This document shows, piece by piece, positions 26,782 to 35,531 of a stretch of DNA of 64,000 nt. Both the position numbers and the translations under genes were made by a program. Source of the DNA: Flavobacterium sp. AG291 (GTDB lineage Bacteria > Bacteroidota > Bacteroidia > Flavobacteriales > Flavobacteriaceae). The notes under the pieces are model-generated. The model worked only from the letters and a program-made list of their open reading frames with translations, made no database searches and was not told where the DNA came from. The DNA is taken from the NCBI RefSeq assembly GCF_003350375.1, contig NZ_QQAR01000001.1, positions 124,001-188,000 on the forward strand, read 5' to 3'. Each line of letters begins with the position of its first letter. The first letter of the stretch is position 1.

Positions 26782-28799
26782 TATGGGTTTAATTCTTTTA
26801 AGGTTTCTTCAATAGTGTTTTTTGGAAGCCCGCAGGTTTTATTCTGGCAAATATAAAACAGCTCTTCGTTCTGAACAAAACGATTCGCAAGGAAAGGGAT
26901 TGTGCTTTCGGATGTGCTTCCTGCAACAATAACGTGCGGAATATACTGATTGTTTATCTGCTTAATATTTTCGGAAGCATTAGTTCCGCAAACAGCAAGT
27001 TCTTTGTTTTTATCCGAAAGGTGAAGCCATAAATTCAGCCAGTTTGAAAAAGCTGAAGGATAATCAAGGTTTGGAATGATTATGTACAGCATTTGCAGTG
27101 CTGTTTTTTCATAATAGCTGTTGTCAAACAGAATGCTAAGCTTATACAATACATTTGCTATAACTGAATTTGAAGCTGGGATTACATTATCTTCCGTTTC
27201 AAAATGGGCAGCGATAAGCTGTTCATCCTGTCTTGAGTTATAGGCAAAAAATTGTTGCTGCTCATTGTAAAAATTCTCAAGGCAGTAATCAATAATCTGT
27301 TTTGCATAAAGCAGCCATTTTTCTTCTAATGTAGCTTCATACAGCGATACGAAAGCCTCTGCAGTGAGAGCATAATCCTCATGGAAACCATTTATTTTAG
27401 CCATTCCGTTTTTGTAGGTTCTCCACAAGAATCCGTCAGGATGCCACAGCTTGTCACATATAAACGATGCGGTTCTTCTTGCGGCTGCTAAATACTCTTC
27501 ATTACCTAATGATTTATAGGCATCGGCATAGCCTTTCAGTATAAGAGCATTCCATGACGTGAGTATCTTATCGTCAAGGCGCGGTTTAGAACGTTTTTCG
27601 CGTTCGTTATAGAGTGTTTTTTCCCACGCCTGTTTTTTTGACTCTAATGTCGCTAAAGAAATACCATTTAATTCTGCTATGTTCTCAAGTGAGTCATTTT
27701 GTATTAAAACAAAATTTCCTTCTTCCCAATATCCAAATTCATTTATATTGAAAACCTTAGAGAATAGCTCAAAATCATCTTTCAGCAGATATTTTAATTC
27801 CTGCTTTTGCCATACGTAAAAGGCACCTTCTTCGAGATGGCCTTTGTCGTTCAAACTGTCTGCATCAAGGGCACTGTAAAAACCGCCACTGCTATCAAGA
27901 AGTTCACGGGTAAGGAAACCATGCGTTTTTTCAATTACTTCTTTGTAAAGCGGATTATGTGTTCGTTTATAAGCTTCGGCATAAAGGCTCATCAATTGAC
28001 CGTTATCGTATAGCATTTTTTCGAAATGAGGCACGTGCCATTTCATGTCTACAGAATAGCGCGAGAAGCCTCCATCTACTGTGTCAAAAAGCCCACCCCA
28101 AGCCATGCGGGTAAGAGTAATATCTACAAATTCCAGTATGTCGGCTCTTTTTTCCTGAAAGCCATAGCGCTGCAGGAAAAGATAGTTATTTGGCATCATG
28201 AATTTTGGAGCACGTGCGTTCCCACCAAATTCCCAGTCAAAACTTTTTGCCCATTTTTCAATCAGTAGGGCTATATTGTCAGGATGTGTAATCTGTCCGG
28301 TAGTGTTCTCTGCTACTAAAACTAATGACTGTATACCACCCAGTAATTTTTCGGCGTAGTCAGTCATTTTTTTTGGTTCTGTAACAAATAATAGTTGAAG
28401 TTGCTTTAGAGAATCAATCCATTCTGCTTTGCGAAAATAAGTGCCTCCCCAAACAGGCCTGCCATCAGGTAGTAGTACTACATTCATTGGCCAGCCTCCA
28501 CGTCCGGTCATTATTTGTACGGCCTTCATGTAAGTAGCGTCAACATCTGGACGCTCTTCACGGTCAACTTTTATGGATACAAAGTTCTGGTTCATTATTG
28601 CTGCTACCTCTTCATCTTCAAAGCTCTCATGTTCCATAACGTGGCACCAGTGACAGGCCGAATAACCAACACTGAGAATGATGAGTTTGTTTTCAGTTCG
28701 GGCTTTTTCCAGGGCAGCTTCGTTCCAGGCCATCCAGTGGATAGGGTTATTGGCGTGCTGAAGCAGATAAGGACTGGTTTCTAAATGCAGTTCGTTCAT
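26781..28799 (-). CDS. YyaL-type thioredoxin-domain protein (DUF255, N-acylglucosamine epimerase-like)
   Basis: About 672 residues. The N-terminal thioredoxin-like domain (DUF255) has the family motif ACHWCHVMEHESF, with the CxxC cysteines near residues 49-52. The long rest is an (alpha/alpha)6-barrel region related to glycoside hydrolases/epimerases (GGWPMNVVLLPDGRPVWGGTY; HFEKMLYDNGQL). The human relative is spermatogenesis-associated protein 20; the bacterial role is unknown. Start is set at the second in-frame ATG (28799): the -7 element at 28819-28826 would leave almost no leader for the ATG at 28808. Confidence 0.88.
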   Translation of the reverse strand: MNELHLETSPYLLQHANNPIHWMAWNEAALEKARTENKLIILSVGYSACHWCHVMEHESFEDEEVAAIMNQNFVSIKVDREERPDVDATYMKAVQIMTGRGGWPMNVVLLPDGRPVWGGTYFRKAEWIDSLKQLQLLFVTEPKKMTDYAEKLLGGIQSLVLVAENTTGQITHPDNIALLIEKWAKSFDWEFGGNARAPKFMMPNNYLFLQRYGFQEKRADILEFVDITLTRMAWGGLFDTVDGGFSRYSVDMKWHVPHFEKMLYDNGQLMSLYAEAYKRTHNPLYKEVIEKTHGFLTRELLDSSGGFYSALDADSLNDKGHLEEGAFYVWQKQELKYLLKDDFELFSKVFNINEFGYWEEGNFVLIQNDSLENIAELNGISLATLESKKQAWEKTLYNEREKRSKPRLDDKILTSWNALILKGYADAYKSLGNEEYLAAARRTASFICDKLWHPDGFLWRTYKNGMAKINGFHEDYALTAEAFVSLYEATLEEKWLLYAKQIIDYCLENFYNEQQQFFAYNSRQDEQLIAAHFETEDNVIPASNSVIANVLYKLSILFDNSYYEKTALQMLYIIIPNLDYPSAFSNWLNLWLHLSDKNKELAVCGTNASENIKQINNQYIPHVIVAGSTSESTIPFLANRFVQNEELFYICQNKTCGLPKNTIEETLKELNP

Positions 28800-28818
28800 A
28801 ATTGACATTAAAAGAGAC

Positions 28819-28826
28819 CAAATTTA
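28819..28826 (-). promoter_or_regulatory. Promoter -7 element for yyaL-mscS
   Basis: TAAATTTG on the minus strand. Only 10 bases separate it from the first possible ATG (28808), 19 from the second (28799). Confidence 0.55.
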
Positions 28827-28930
28827 CTAAAACCAAAGAGGGCTTCAAAGGGATTTTAGAAAACAAAAACAAGCTGTCTTCAGAGGTGTTAAAGGAGTAT
28901 TAAAAATCTTAATTTTCAGACGCTTTTAGT

Positions 28931-28938
28931 TAAATTTG
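28931..28938 (+). promoter_or_regulatory. Promoter -7 element for the desaturase gene
   Basis: TAAATTTG matches TAnnTTTG, 28 bases before the desaturase ATG. Confidence 0.55.
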
Positions 28939-28966
28939 ATTGTAACTATAATAGCCAATACACATC

Positions 28967-30067
28967 ATGGAAAAATTAAAAAGACCGGTGTACCTTAAGC
29001 CGGGGGCTGATGATTTTTTTAAGAAGATGCATAAGGAGGTGGAGGAGACGGTTTTAAAAAACAAGTCATTACATCAATACAATATTATTAAATCCCTGGG
29101 GGTTCTCTCACTCTATTTTTTGTTTTACGCAGGGATACTGTTTTTTGGGAACAATACAGCTTTACTGTATCTTTTTTATATTTTGTGCGGAATTACCATG
29201 ATAGTGCTTTTTATCAATGCATTTCATGACGCTGCTCATGGAGCTCTGTTTAAAAAGCCGAAGCACAATGATATGTTTACTTATGTGCTGGAACTTTTTG
29301 GGAGCAACCGCTGGTTATGGATCAGGCGTCATATAAGCCTGCATCACGCTTATCCTAATGTGCAGGATTGGGATGTTGATATGAAGCAAAGTGATATAGT
29401 CAGGATATTTCCTAACAGTCCCTTGTTTAATTATCATAAATATCAGCATATTTATATGTGGCTCATATATCCGTTGTATAGCTTAAACTGGCTCTACATA
29501 AGAGATTTTAAAGATTTTTTTGGCACAAAGAATAATTACGTCAAAAGAATTACAACCATTCCCAAAGTTGAAGTGTACAGGCTTTTTATAACAAAGGCTT
29601 TAAATCTCTTTTATTTGTTATTTGTACCAATGGCGGTACTCAATCAACCGTGGTATGTGGTGCTTGGAGGTTGGTTTGCTATGCATGTTTGCGCAAGTGT
29701 TGTAGGGGTTGTTGCGCTTGTATCAACGCATGTAGACGAGCATGCTCATTTTCCGCAAGCAGATGAGGAAGGAAAGCTTTCTTCTACCTGGGCTATGCAT
29801 CAGATGATTGTTACTAAGGATTTTAGTGCCAATAGTGGACTTGCTAACTTTTTATACGGTGGATTTACGCATCATGTTGCCCACCATCTTTTCCCAGCGG
29901 TTGGTCATACCTATTATCCATATATTACCCCAATCATTAAGCGTTATGCTGAAGAGTATGGTTTGCCCTATACTAATTATCCTTTTTATGCGGCTGTGCG
30001 CTCACACTTCAGGATGCTCAAGAATAAAGGAGTGCAGGAGAATATTATGATGACAGGAGAAATATAG
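28967..30067 (+). CDS. Membrane fatty acid desaturase (acyl-CoA/lipid type)
   Basis: 366 residues. Di-iron membrane desaturase with all three histidine boxes: HDAAH at 87-91, HISLHH at 122-127 and HHVAHH at 302-307. Membrane helices lie at about 42-62, 66-86, 205-225 and 235-255. The family includes linoleoyl-CoA-type desaturases that place double bonds in membrane fatty acids; regiospecificity cannot be read from sequence. No cytochrome b5 domain is fused, so an external electron donor is needed. It is divergent from yyaL and convergent with the porin gene, one base apart. Confidence 0.92.
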   Translation: MEKLKRPVYLKPGADDFFKKMHKEVEETVLKNKSLHQYNIIKSLGVLSLYFLFYAGILFFGNNTALLYLFYILCGITMIVLFINAFHDAAHGALFKKPKHNDMFTYVLELFGSNRWLWIRRHISLHHAYPNVQDWDVDMKQSDIVRIFPNSPLFNYHKYQHIYMWLIYPLYSLNWLYIRDFKDFFGTKNNYVKRITTIPKVEVYRLFITKALNLFYLLFVPMAVLNQPWYVVLGGWFAMHVCASVVGVVALVSTHVDEHAHFPQADEEGKLSSTWAMHQMIVTKDFSANSGLANFLYGGFTHHVAHHLFPAVGHTYYPYITPIIKRYAEEYGLPYTNYPFYAAVRSHFRMLKNKGVQENIMMTGEI

Positions 30068-30068
30068 G

Positions 30069-31295
30069 TTAAAATGAAATGTCGAGCTGCAGGCGGGCTC
30101 TCCATCCGCTTTCCTGTTGCAATGTTTTGTCCTGATAGTCAAAATAGCTTCCTTCGGCGGTAAGTTTGCATTTATGTCCTTTAAAAAACCAGTTTAGGTC
30201 TATTGAAGTTTCACTTTGTGAATTCTCACTTATTTTTACATTGGGCTTGTAGGTGGCATGCCTTGCTGCAATTTCAAGGTTTTTAGGAAACCATTTAAAG
30301 GCGCCATTAAAAAAATAGCCGGCCTGTACATAGTAACCTCTCATTCTGGTGGTGTTATCGCTGTTGAGCTTATCGATAATCTCTTTATGATGCCATTCGC
30401 TTTGCCATGAAAAACCATGATACTTAAATGCCGTTTCAATGTTCGACTGATTAACGCGGTATTGTCCCGGTAACCCGTCTTCAAAGCCTTCCAGATAACC
30501 GCCTCCTGCTTGGGAAAACCGTGTATATGGGCTGCGATTTGTTACGGCTGCAGCGGCTATTCTTGCTACAGGTTTCTGGGTGTGTTCAAGATCGCTGCCT
30601 TCAAATTCCATTTCTCTTCCAAAGGGATTCCATTGCAGTCGCCCGAAATACATCAGATTCCCATCATCATTGGCAGTATTGCCGCGGCCTGTTCCGGTTA
30701 GCAAGGCTGTCCAGTAATTGAAATCTGCAATTCCTTTGCCTTTAAGTCGCCCGTATATGGTGGCTCCCTGCTGCCTGTCGATGGTGAAAGGCCTGTTGAT
30801 TATAGAGCGTTCAACGGTTTGCTGTTCACCGCTGCTGGTAAATCGTTCCTGGGTGAATTCTACTTTCCATTGTCCTGCTTTAAAGTTGAAATACTCCCAT
30901 TTTTCAATCATGAACCTAAAGTCAAGAAGGTTGCTTTGCGATAGCTCGAATTCCCAGTAATACTTTAACCATGTTTCGTAGGCGTGTCCGCCAACTTTTA
31001 ATCGGGCCCTGTTTATTTTAAAGGCGGTTTTATTTTTTGTTTCATAATCGTTATAGGTGAGCGGATCCTGGTCGGTAGGTGTGGAAAGCCTGAATTGTAA
31101 TCGGCTTTGTATCTGCAAAAGAAATTTGTCGTCAGCGGTTTTAAACTCAAACCCTTTCTTGCCATATTTTACGGAGACAAATTTGGTTGTGTCTTTCATA
31201 GTTTGAGCAGATTCCTGACACAAGAGCGCTGTGCTAAAAAAAAGCATTGCTAATAGAAAGGGCAAAGAAAACGCATAGTGGTAATTTTTTGTCAT
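30069..31295 (-). CDS. Outer-membrane porin, phosphate-selective porin O/P type
   Basis: 408 residues. Signal peptide at the N-terminus (LPFLLAMLFFSTALLCQ), then KFLLQIQSRLQFRLSTP and alternating beta-strand pattern with aromatic girdles, ending in a terminal phenylalanine (RARLQLDISF) as expected of a barrel protein. The layout fits the porin O/P family, which in Pseudomonas passes phosphate and polyphosphate; substrate here is not known. No phosphate-uptake genes are adjacent. No clear promoter was found in the 166-base gap shared with the divergent arsR-like gene. Confidence 0.85.
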   Translation of the reverse strand: MTKNYHYAFSLPFLLAMLFFSTALLCQESAQTMKDTTKFVSVKYGKKGFEFKTADDKFLLQIQSRLQFRLSTPTDQDPLTYNDYETKNKTAFKINRARLKVGGHAYETWLKYYWEFELSQSNLLDFRFMIEKWEYFNFKAGQWKVEFTQERFTSSGEQQTVERSIINRPFTIDRQQGATIYGRLKGKGIADFNYWTALLTGTGRGNTANDDGNLMYFGRLQWNPFGREMEFEGSDLEHTQKPVARIAAAAVTNRSPYTRFSQAGGGYLEGFEDGLPGQYRVNQSNIETAFKYHGFSWQSEWHHKEIIDKLNSDNTTRMRGYYVQAGYFFNGAFKWFPKNLEIAARHATYKPNVKISENSQSETSIDLNWFFKGHKCKLTAEGSYFDYQDKTLQQESGWRARLQLDISF

Positions 31296-31420
31296 AATCT
31301 ATTCAGGAATTTACTACTAAAATACAACACTTATGGTGATTGTAATTGTTTGTGAATAAAATATTTAACTAAGATCATTAAATAAAACAAAATAATTACG
31401 AAACTATTCGGTTGCATTTG

Positions 31421-31428
31421 TATATTTG
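31421..31428 (+). promoter_or_regulatory. Promoter -7 element for the arsR-SRPBCC operon
   Basis: TATATTTG matches TAnnTTTG, 33 bases before the arsR-like ATG. Confidence 0.6.
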
Positions 31429-31461
31429 CAACTAATTGTTTTCTTAAAAGTGGTTTGATAA

Positions 31462-31776
31462 ATGAGAAGAGATGTTTTTCAGGCGATTGCCGATCCAACA
31501 CGACGAGCTATAATTGCTTTAATAGCTTTACAGGCAATGACACCAAATGCCCTTGCTGAACATTTTGACATGAGCAGGCAGGCTGTGTCTAAACATTTGA
31601 AGATACTGACTGAATGTGAGCTTATTAAACAGGATCATAAGGGAAGGGAGATTTATTATCAGTTGGAAATTGAAAAAATGAAAGAGGTTGATAAATGGCT
31701 GGAACAGTTCAGGAAAATTTGGGAAGACCGCTTTAGTCAGCTGGATGATTTATTGAATAACCTAAAACAACAATAA
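31462..31776 (+). CDS. ArsR-family winged-helix regulator
   Basis: 104 residues. Start [16 protein letters not shown] and the recognition helix [20 protein letters not shown] are typical of the ArsR branch that regulates SRPBCC genes. There are no metal-binding cysteines in the recognition helix, so metal sensing is unlikely. The neighbours are SRPBCC, DoxX-like and SRPBCC genes; this order suggests it represses the whole operon, with an unknown ligand. The gene is two bases from the next. Confidence 0.92.
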   Translation: MRRDVFQAIADPTRRAIIALIALQAMTPNALAEHFDMSRQAVSKHLKILTECELIKQDHKGREIYYQLEIEKMKEVDKWLEQFRKIWEDRFSQLDDLLNNLKQQ

Positions 31777-31778
31777 AA

Positions 31779-32282
31779 ATGAAAAACAACCTGCTGTTTG
31801 ATTTCATTGTCGATAAGAATAAAAACACGCTTACCATAAAAAGGGAATTTGCAGCGCCAAGACAATTGGTGTGGGATGCTTATACTAAAAGCGATCTGCT
31901 AAATCAGTGGTTTGCGCCAAAACCTATGACAACTAAAACGAAATCTATGGATTTTAGCAAAGGTGGTCACTGGATATATGCAATGATTGATCCGGATGGG
32001 ACGGAGTATTGGGGTCGTATGGATTATGTGAAAATCAATCCGATCGAATATTATTCAGGACTTGATGGTTTTTGTGATGAAAATGGTAATCTTAATCCTG
32101 AGTTACCCCGTGCTGTATGGGATGTTAGTTTTATAGATAAGGGTGAGCACTCTATAGTAGAGAATGTTGTAACTTACAACTCGCTTAATGATATAGAGAC
32201 GGTTATAAATATGGGAATGGAAGAAGGCATGAAGTCTACCCTTGAAAGACTTGATGATTTATTGAACAAACTAAGCAATTAA
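31779..32282 (+). CDS. SRPBCC (AHSA1-like) domain protein
   Basis: 167 residues with the activator-of-Hsp90/START-like fold of SRPBCC proteins: TIKREFAAPRQLVWDAYTKSDLLNQWFAPK at the front, a GGHWIYAMIDPDG strand pair and a C-terminal helix TLERLDDLLNKL. Such proteins carry a deep hydrophobic pocket and often pair with ArsR regulators. Ligand and role are unknown. Second gene in the arsR-led operon. Confidence 0.88.
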   Translation: MKNNLLFDFIVDKNKNTLTIKREFAAPRQLVWDAYTKSDLLNQWFAPKPMTTKTKSMDFSKGGHWIYAMIDPDGTEYWGRMDYVKINPIEYYSGLDGFCDENGNLNPELPRAVWDVSFIDKGEHSIVENVVTYNSLNDIETVINMGMEEGMKSTLERLDDLLNKLSN

Positions 32283-32289
32283 TTATATT

Positions 32290-32670
32290 ATGAAAAACAA
32301 GATCGTTTTTGTAGTCAGCCTTCTTTTTGGGCTTCTGTTTATTGTGTTCGGGATGAACAAATTTCTAAATTTTATGCCGCCACCTCCTGAGATGCCTGAG
32401 CACTTGATGAAGGTTATGGGAGCTTTTATGACGATAGGCTGGCTTATGCCTTTGGTGGGTATCGCAGAAGTTGTTGGCGGGGTATTATTTATTATTCCTA
32501 AAACGCGGGCATTTGCAGCTGTTATGGTATTTCCGGTTATGGTAGGGATCATGCTTACCAATACAGTAACCGATACATCTGGTTTGCCAATAGCATTGGT
32601 TTTCTTTGTTATTAATTTATGGGTGCTGTATGAAAACAGGCATAAGTATGCTCCTATGTTCACAGAATAA
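32290..32670 (+). CDS. DoxX-like membrane protein
   Basis: 126 residues with four membrane helices, matching the DoxX/DoxD-like family: FGLLFIVFGMNKFLNFMP at the front, MTIGWLMPLVGIAEVVGGVLF in helix 2 and AVMVFPVMVGIMLTN in helix 3. DoxX relatives sit in membranes and are linked to thiol redox or quinone-linked steps in some systems, but most are uncharacterised. It lies between two SRPBCC genes. Only 7 bases separate it from the gene upstream. Confidence 0.85.
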   Translation: MKNKIVFVVSLLFGLLFIVFGMNKFLNFMPPPPEMPEHLMKVMGAFMTIGWLMPLVGIAEVVGGVLFIIPKTRAFAAVMVFPVMVGIMLTNTVTDTSGLPIALVFFVINLWVLYENRHKYAPMFTE

Positions 32671-32693
32671 TCATCAATCTTAAATATTTAACA

Positions 32694-33110
32694 ATGAGTG
32701 CAACAAAAATTACTGTTGGAGCAACTATTGCTGCGGGTAAAGATAAAGTGTGGGATTATTATACGAATCCAAAACATATTGTAAACTGGAATTTCGCTTC
32801 AGACGACTGGCATTGCCCGAGTGCTGAGAATGACATGAGGGTAGGAGGTAAGCATTCTTCGAGAATGGAAGCTAAAGATGGAAGTTTTGGTTTTGATTTT
32901 GAAGCCATCTATGATGAAGTGGTTGATAATAATCGTATCATTTACACTATTGCGGATGGACGAAAAGTGATGGTTGGTTTTCAGGAAAAAGATGGTAAAA
33001 CCGATGTTGAAGTAGTATTTGAAGCAGAAAGCCAAAATCCTGTTGAAATGCAGAAAGGTGGCTGGCAGGCTATATTAGATAACTTTAAGAAGTACGCTGA
33101 AAATAATTAA
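32694..33110 (+). CDS. SRPBCC family protein
   Basis: 138 residues, second SRPBCC protein of the operon. The opening ITVGATIAAGKDKVWDYYTNPKHIVNWNFAS and the ending MQKGGWQAILDNFKKYAE are characteristic of this YndB/AHSA1-like branch. It differs from the first SRPBCC gene (138 against 167 residues, low similarity), so they are not a recent duplication. Function unknown. A terminator follows that also serves the tRNA gene on the other strand. Confidence 0.88.
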   Translation: MSATKITVGATIAAGKDKVWDYYTNPKHIVNWNFASDDWHCPSAENDMRVGGKHSSRMEAKDGSFGFDFEAIYDEVVDNNRIIYTIADGRKVMVGFQEKDGKTDVEVVFEAESQNPVEMQKGGWQAILDNFKKYAENN

Positions 33111-33122
33111 CAAAGCGGAATA

Positions 33123-33154
33123 AAAAAAGCCTTTGAAACTTCAAAGGCTTTTTT
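33123..33154. terminator. Bidirectional terminator between SRPBCC operon and tRNA-Phe
   Basis: Stem GCCTTTGAA/TTCAAAGGC, 2-base loop, flanked by A-run and six T. Works for the SRPBCC operon (+) and the downstream tRNA-Phe (-). Confidence 0.9.
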
Positions 33155-33155
33155 G

Positions 33156-33228
33156 TGGTACCTCCAGGAATCGAACCAGGGACACATGGATTTTCAGTCC
33201 ATTGCTCTACCAACTGAGCTAAGGTACC
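33156..33228 (-). tRNA. tRNA-Phe (GAA), second copy in transcription order
   Basis: 73 bases. Minus-strand acceptor arm GGTACCT pairs with AGGTACC, discriminator A; anticodon stem ATGGA/TCCAT encloses the loop CTGAAAA with anticodon GAA, which reads UUC/UUU. The T-arm carries GGTTCGATTCC. CCA is not encoded. Identical to the copy at 33308-33380. Confidence 0.96.
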
Positions 33229-33272
33229 GTTACAATAACTTTTAATTTTAAACCGAAAACGGATTTTCGAAT

Positions 33273-33302
33273 AAAAAAGCCCCTGAGTTTTCAAGGGCTC
33301 TT
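33273..33302 (-). terminator. Minus-strand terminator after first tRNA-Phe
   Basis: On the minus strand: GCCCTTGA, short loop, TCAGGGGC with one mismatch, then TTTTTTAT. It lies between the two tRNA-Phe copies, so the second copy needs readthrough or its own promoter. Confidence 0.7.
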
Positions 33303-33307
33303 TTTTG

Positions 33308-33380
33308 TGGTACCTCCAGGAATCGAACCAGGGACACATGGATTTTCAGTCCATTGCTCTACCAACTGAGCTAAGGTACC
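33308..33380 (-). tRNA. tRNA-Phe (GAA), first copy in transcription order
   Basis: 73 bases, base-for-base the same as the copy at 33156-33228: acceptor GGTACCT/AGGTACC, anticodon loop CTGAAAA, no encoded CCA. Transcribed from a promoter about 60 bases upstream. Confidence 0.96.
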
Positions 33381-33441
33381 ATTGCTTACATTCACTTATT
33401 TCTTGTTTTTTCAAGCTGTTCGGTGAACTTGTTTGCGGGTG

Positions 33442-33471
33442 CAAATATAGAACCATTTTTAAATTATCCAA
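33442..33471 (-). promoter_or_regulatory. Promoter for tRNA-Phe
   Basis: On the minus strand, TTG (33471-33469), 19-base spacer, TATATTTG (33449-33442): a full consensus promoter 61 bases before the first tRNA-Phe. Confidence 0.65.
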
Positions 33472-33524
33472 AGCAAATGATAAAAAAAATCAATCACTAT
33501 CTTTACGGAATAAATAAATGAGAA

Positions 33525-34259
33525 ATGCTTTTAGCAGTTGATATAGGTAATACAAAAATTAAAGCGGCTGTCTTTGAGGATGATGTGCTTTTAGAACGCT
33601 TTGTTTTTGACAAGAATGATACAGAAGTTACGATTGAAAATATTTTTAAGAGTTACACTGAAATTACTGTGAGTGTGATTTCCTCAGTAGGGAAAGATGC
33701 TCCGGAGTTATTGTTAGAACTGGGAAAAAGAGGCAGATTGGTAATGATTGACCGCGATTTAAAATATCCTTTTACCAATAAATATGCGACGCCAGCAACT
33801 TTAGGGGTTGACAGGATGGTACTTTCGGCGGGGGCTGTGTTACTTTATCCAGGCAAAAACAGGCTTGTTATAGATGCCGGAACCTGTGTTACATATGACT
33901 TTATTGACAGTAATGACAACTACCTTGGCGGGGCAATATCTCCAGGATTACAATTAAGGTATAATGCTATGCATAATTTTACAGCAAAACTTCCGTTGTT
34001 ATATCCGGAAATGCCAAAGGAATACATCGGCGATACTACCGCAGGGTCTATGCATTCGGGTGTTGTAAATGGTATGTTGTATGAGTTAGAGGGCTTTGTA
34101 GAGCAGTATAATGAACAGTATCAGGGGCTAACGATAATATTGACCGGTGGCGATGCTGATTTTTTGGCTAAAAGATTAAAAAACACCATATTTGCCAATT
34201 CAAATTTCTTGTTAGAAAGTTTGAATCTTTTATATCTATATACGATCAAAAATGATTAA
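33525..34259 (+). CDS. coaX: Type III pantothenate kinase
   Basis: 244 residues. CoaX phosphorylates pantothenate, the first step to coenzyme A, and needs a monovalent cation. Motifs of the ASKHA fold are all seen: LLAVDIGNTKIKAAVF at the start, VIDAGTCVTYDFID near residue 115, GGAISPGLQLRYNAMHNFTA near 144 and the TTAGSMHSGVVNG segment near 171. It heads an envelope operon; its stop overlaps the next start by 8 bases. A near-consensus -7 element TATCTTTA (33498-33505) precedes it by about 20 bases. Confidence 0.96.
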   Translation: MLLAVDIGNTKIKAAVFEDDVLLERFVFDKNDTEVTIENIFKSYTEITVSVISSVGKDAPELLLELGKRGRLVMIDRDLKYPFTNKYATPATLGVDRMVLSAGAVLLYPGKNRLVIDAGTCVTYDFIDSNDNYLGGAISPGLQLRYNAMHNFTAKLPLLYPEMPKEYIGDTTAGSMHSGVVNGMLYELEGFVEQYNEQYQGLTIILTGGDADFLAKRLKNTIFANSNFLLESLNLLYLYTIKND

Positions 34260-35514
34260 AAAAATTATTGCAGGCGTGTGCCTGATTTTTTCAGCGGCTG
34301 GTTTTGCACAGGAAAATAATGCGTCTCCATATTCATACTATGGTATTGGAGATGTTAAGTTTAAAGGTACCACTGAAAACAGGTCTATGGGTGGTTTGGG
34401 TATATTGCCGGATAGTATACACTTAAACCTTCAAAATCCTGCTACATATAGTGCATTGAAATTTACAACCTATACTATCGGTGCCAGCGATAAAGCCCGA
34501 ACATTAAAAGCGGATGATGGGAAAGAAACGGCTAATCGTGCCACTTTAGATTATCTGGCAGTTGCACTTCCTTTTAATAAAGTTGGTTTTGCTTTCGGAC
34601 TTATGCCATTTACTTCGGTAGGATATAAAATTCAGGATAATAAGGTTGATAGCGAATCGCAAATAGAATATGTAAGACGTTTTAATGGTAGCGGAGGTAT
34701 TAACAGGGTATTTTTTGGAGGGGCTTATAAGGTTACTCCTAAATTAAGTGTTGGTGCTGATTTTCAGTATAATTTCGGACAGATAGAGACAAAGTCTATT
34801 GTTACTTTGCCAAGTAATGCGGTACAGTATCCTACACGTGAGATAAATAAATCTTTCTATAATGGCGTTTCCTTTAATTTAGGTGCTACATACCAAACAA
34901 AACTAAAAAAACTTAACTGGACAAGCAGTGTTACGTATTCGCCAAAGAGTACGCTGAAAAGTACTACTGACAGGGATTTGGCGACAATTACCCTTACAGC
35001 ACGTGATGCTGAAATTGTTCAGGATCAGCTGGCAACAGTTACGGTTAAAGATAACGTTGATATGCCATCGGTATTTACAATTGGTACTGGTTTCGGACAG
35101 TCAAACAAGTGGTTTGCCGGAGTTGAATATACTTCGCAAAGCAGTAATACATTAGGGGCCCGTTTTGATAACATTACTAATGTTGATTTTAAGTCGGTTT
35201 CAAGAATTGCTTTTGGAGGATATTACATTCCTAAGTATAATTCTTACAACAGCTACCTGAGCAGAATTACATACAGAGCAGGTTTACGATTTGAAAATAC
35301 GGGACTTGTAATAAATAATGAAGATATTAATGATACAGCATTTACATTTGGAGCGGGCCTTCCTTTAGGGACGGGTTTTTCAAATCTGAATGTTGGATTT
35401 GAGATTGGCAAGAAGGGTACGACCAAGGCTAATCTTATTCAGGAGAATTATGTAAACATCATGTTGAGCCTTTCTATAAATGATAGATGGTTCGCTAAAA
35501 GAAGATACGATTAA
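34252..35514 (+). CDS. Outer-membrane beta-barrel protein of unknown function
   Basis: 420 residues. Signal peptide to about residue 19 (FSAAGFAQ), then the sequence SPYSYYGIGDVKF, MGGLGILPDSIHLNLQNPATYSAL (given in parts: MGGLGILPDS, NLQNPATYSA) seen in flavobacterial barrel proteins that resemble FadL/OmpP1. The remainder alternates amphipathic strands and ends with LSINDRWFAKRRYD. It is translationally coupled to coaX by an 8-base overlap and followed by TPR and lptC genes, so a role in outer-membrane biogenesis is plausible but not shown. FadL membership is uncertain. Confidence 0.75.
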   Translation: MIKKIIAGVCLIFSAAGFAQENNASPYSYYGIGDVKFKGTTENRSMGGLGILPDSIHLNLQNPATYSALKFTTYTIGASDKARTLKADDGKETANRATLDYLAVALPFNKVGFAFGLMPFTSVGYKIQDNKVDSESQIEYVRRFNGSGGINRVFFGGAYKVTPKLSVGADFQYNFGQIETKSIVTLPSNAVQYPTREINKSFYNGVSFNLGATYQTKLKKLNWTSSVTYSPKSTLKSTTDRDLATITLTARDAEIVQDQLATVTVKDNVDMPSVFTIGTGFGQSNKWFAGVEYTSQSSNTLGARFDNITNVDFKSVSRIAFGGYYIPKYNSYNSYLSRITYRAGLRFENTGLVINNEDINDTAFTFGAGLPLGTGFSNLNVGFEIGKKGTTKANLIQENYVNIMLSLSINDRWFAKRRYD

Positions 35515-35531
35515 TCTAAAAAGTTCGGATT

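Noticed and set aside
30061-30150. Terminator between the desaturase and porin genes
   Set aside because: Only loosely paired GC stretches with bulges and no T-run; I cannot support a terminator on either strand.
32283-32663. 126-codon minus-strand frame almost coextensive with the DoxX-like gene
   Set aside because: Mirror-image frame of a membrane protein gene; the plus-strand product has family signatures and the minus-strand one does not.
33085-33517. Small open frames across the tRNA-Phe region
   Set aside because: They run through the two tRNA genes and the terminators, and contain no coding signature.
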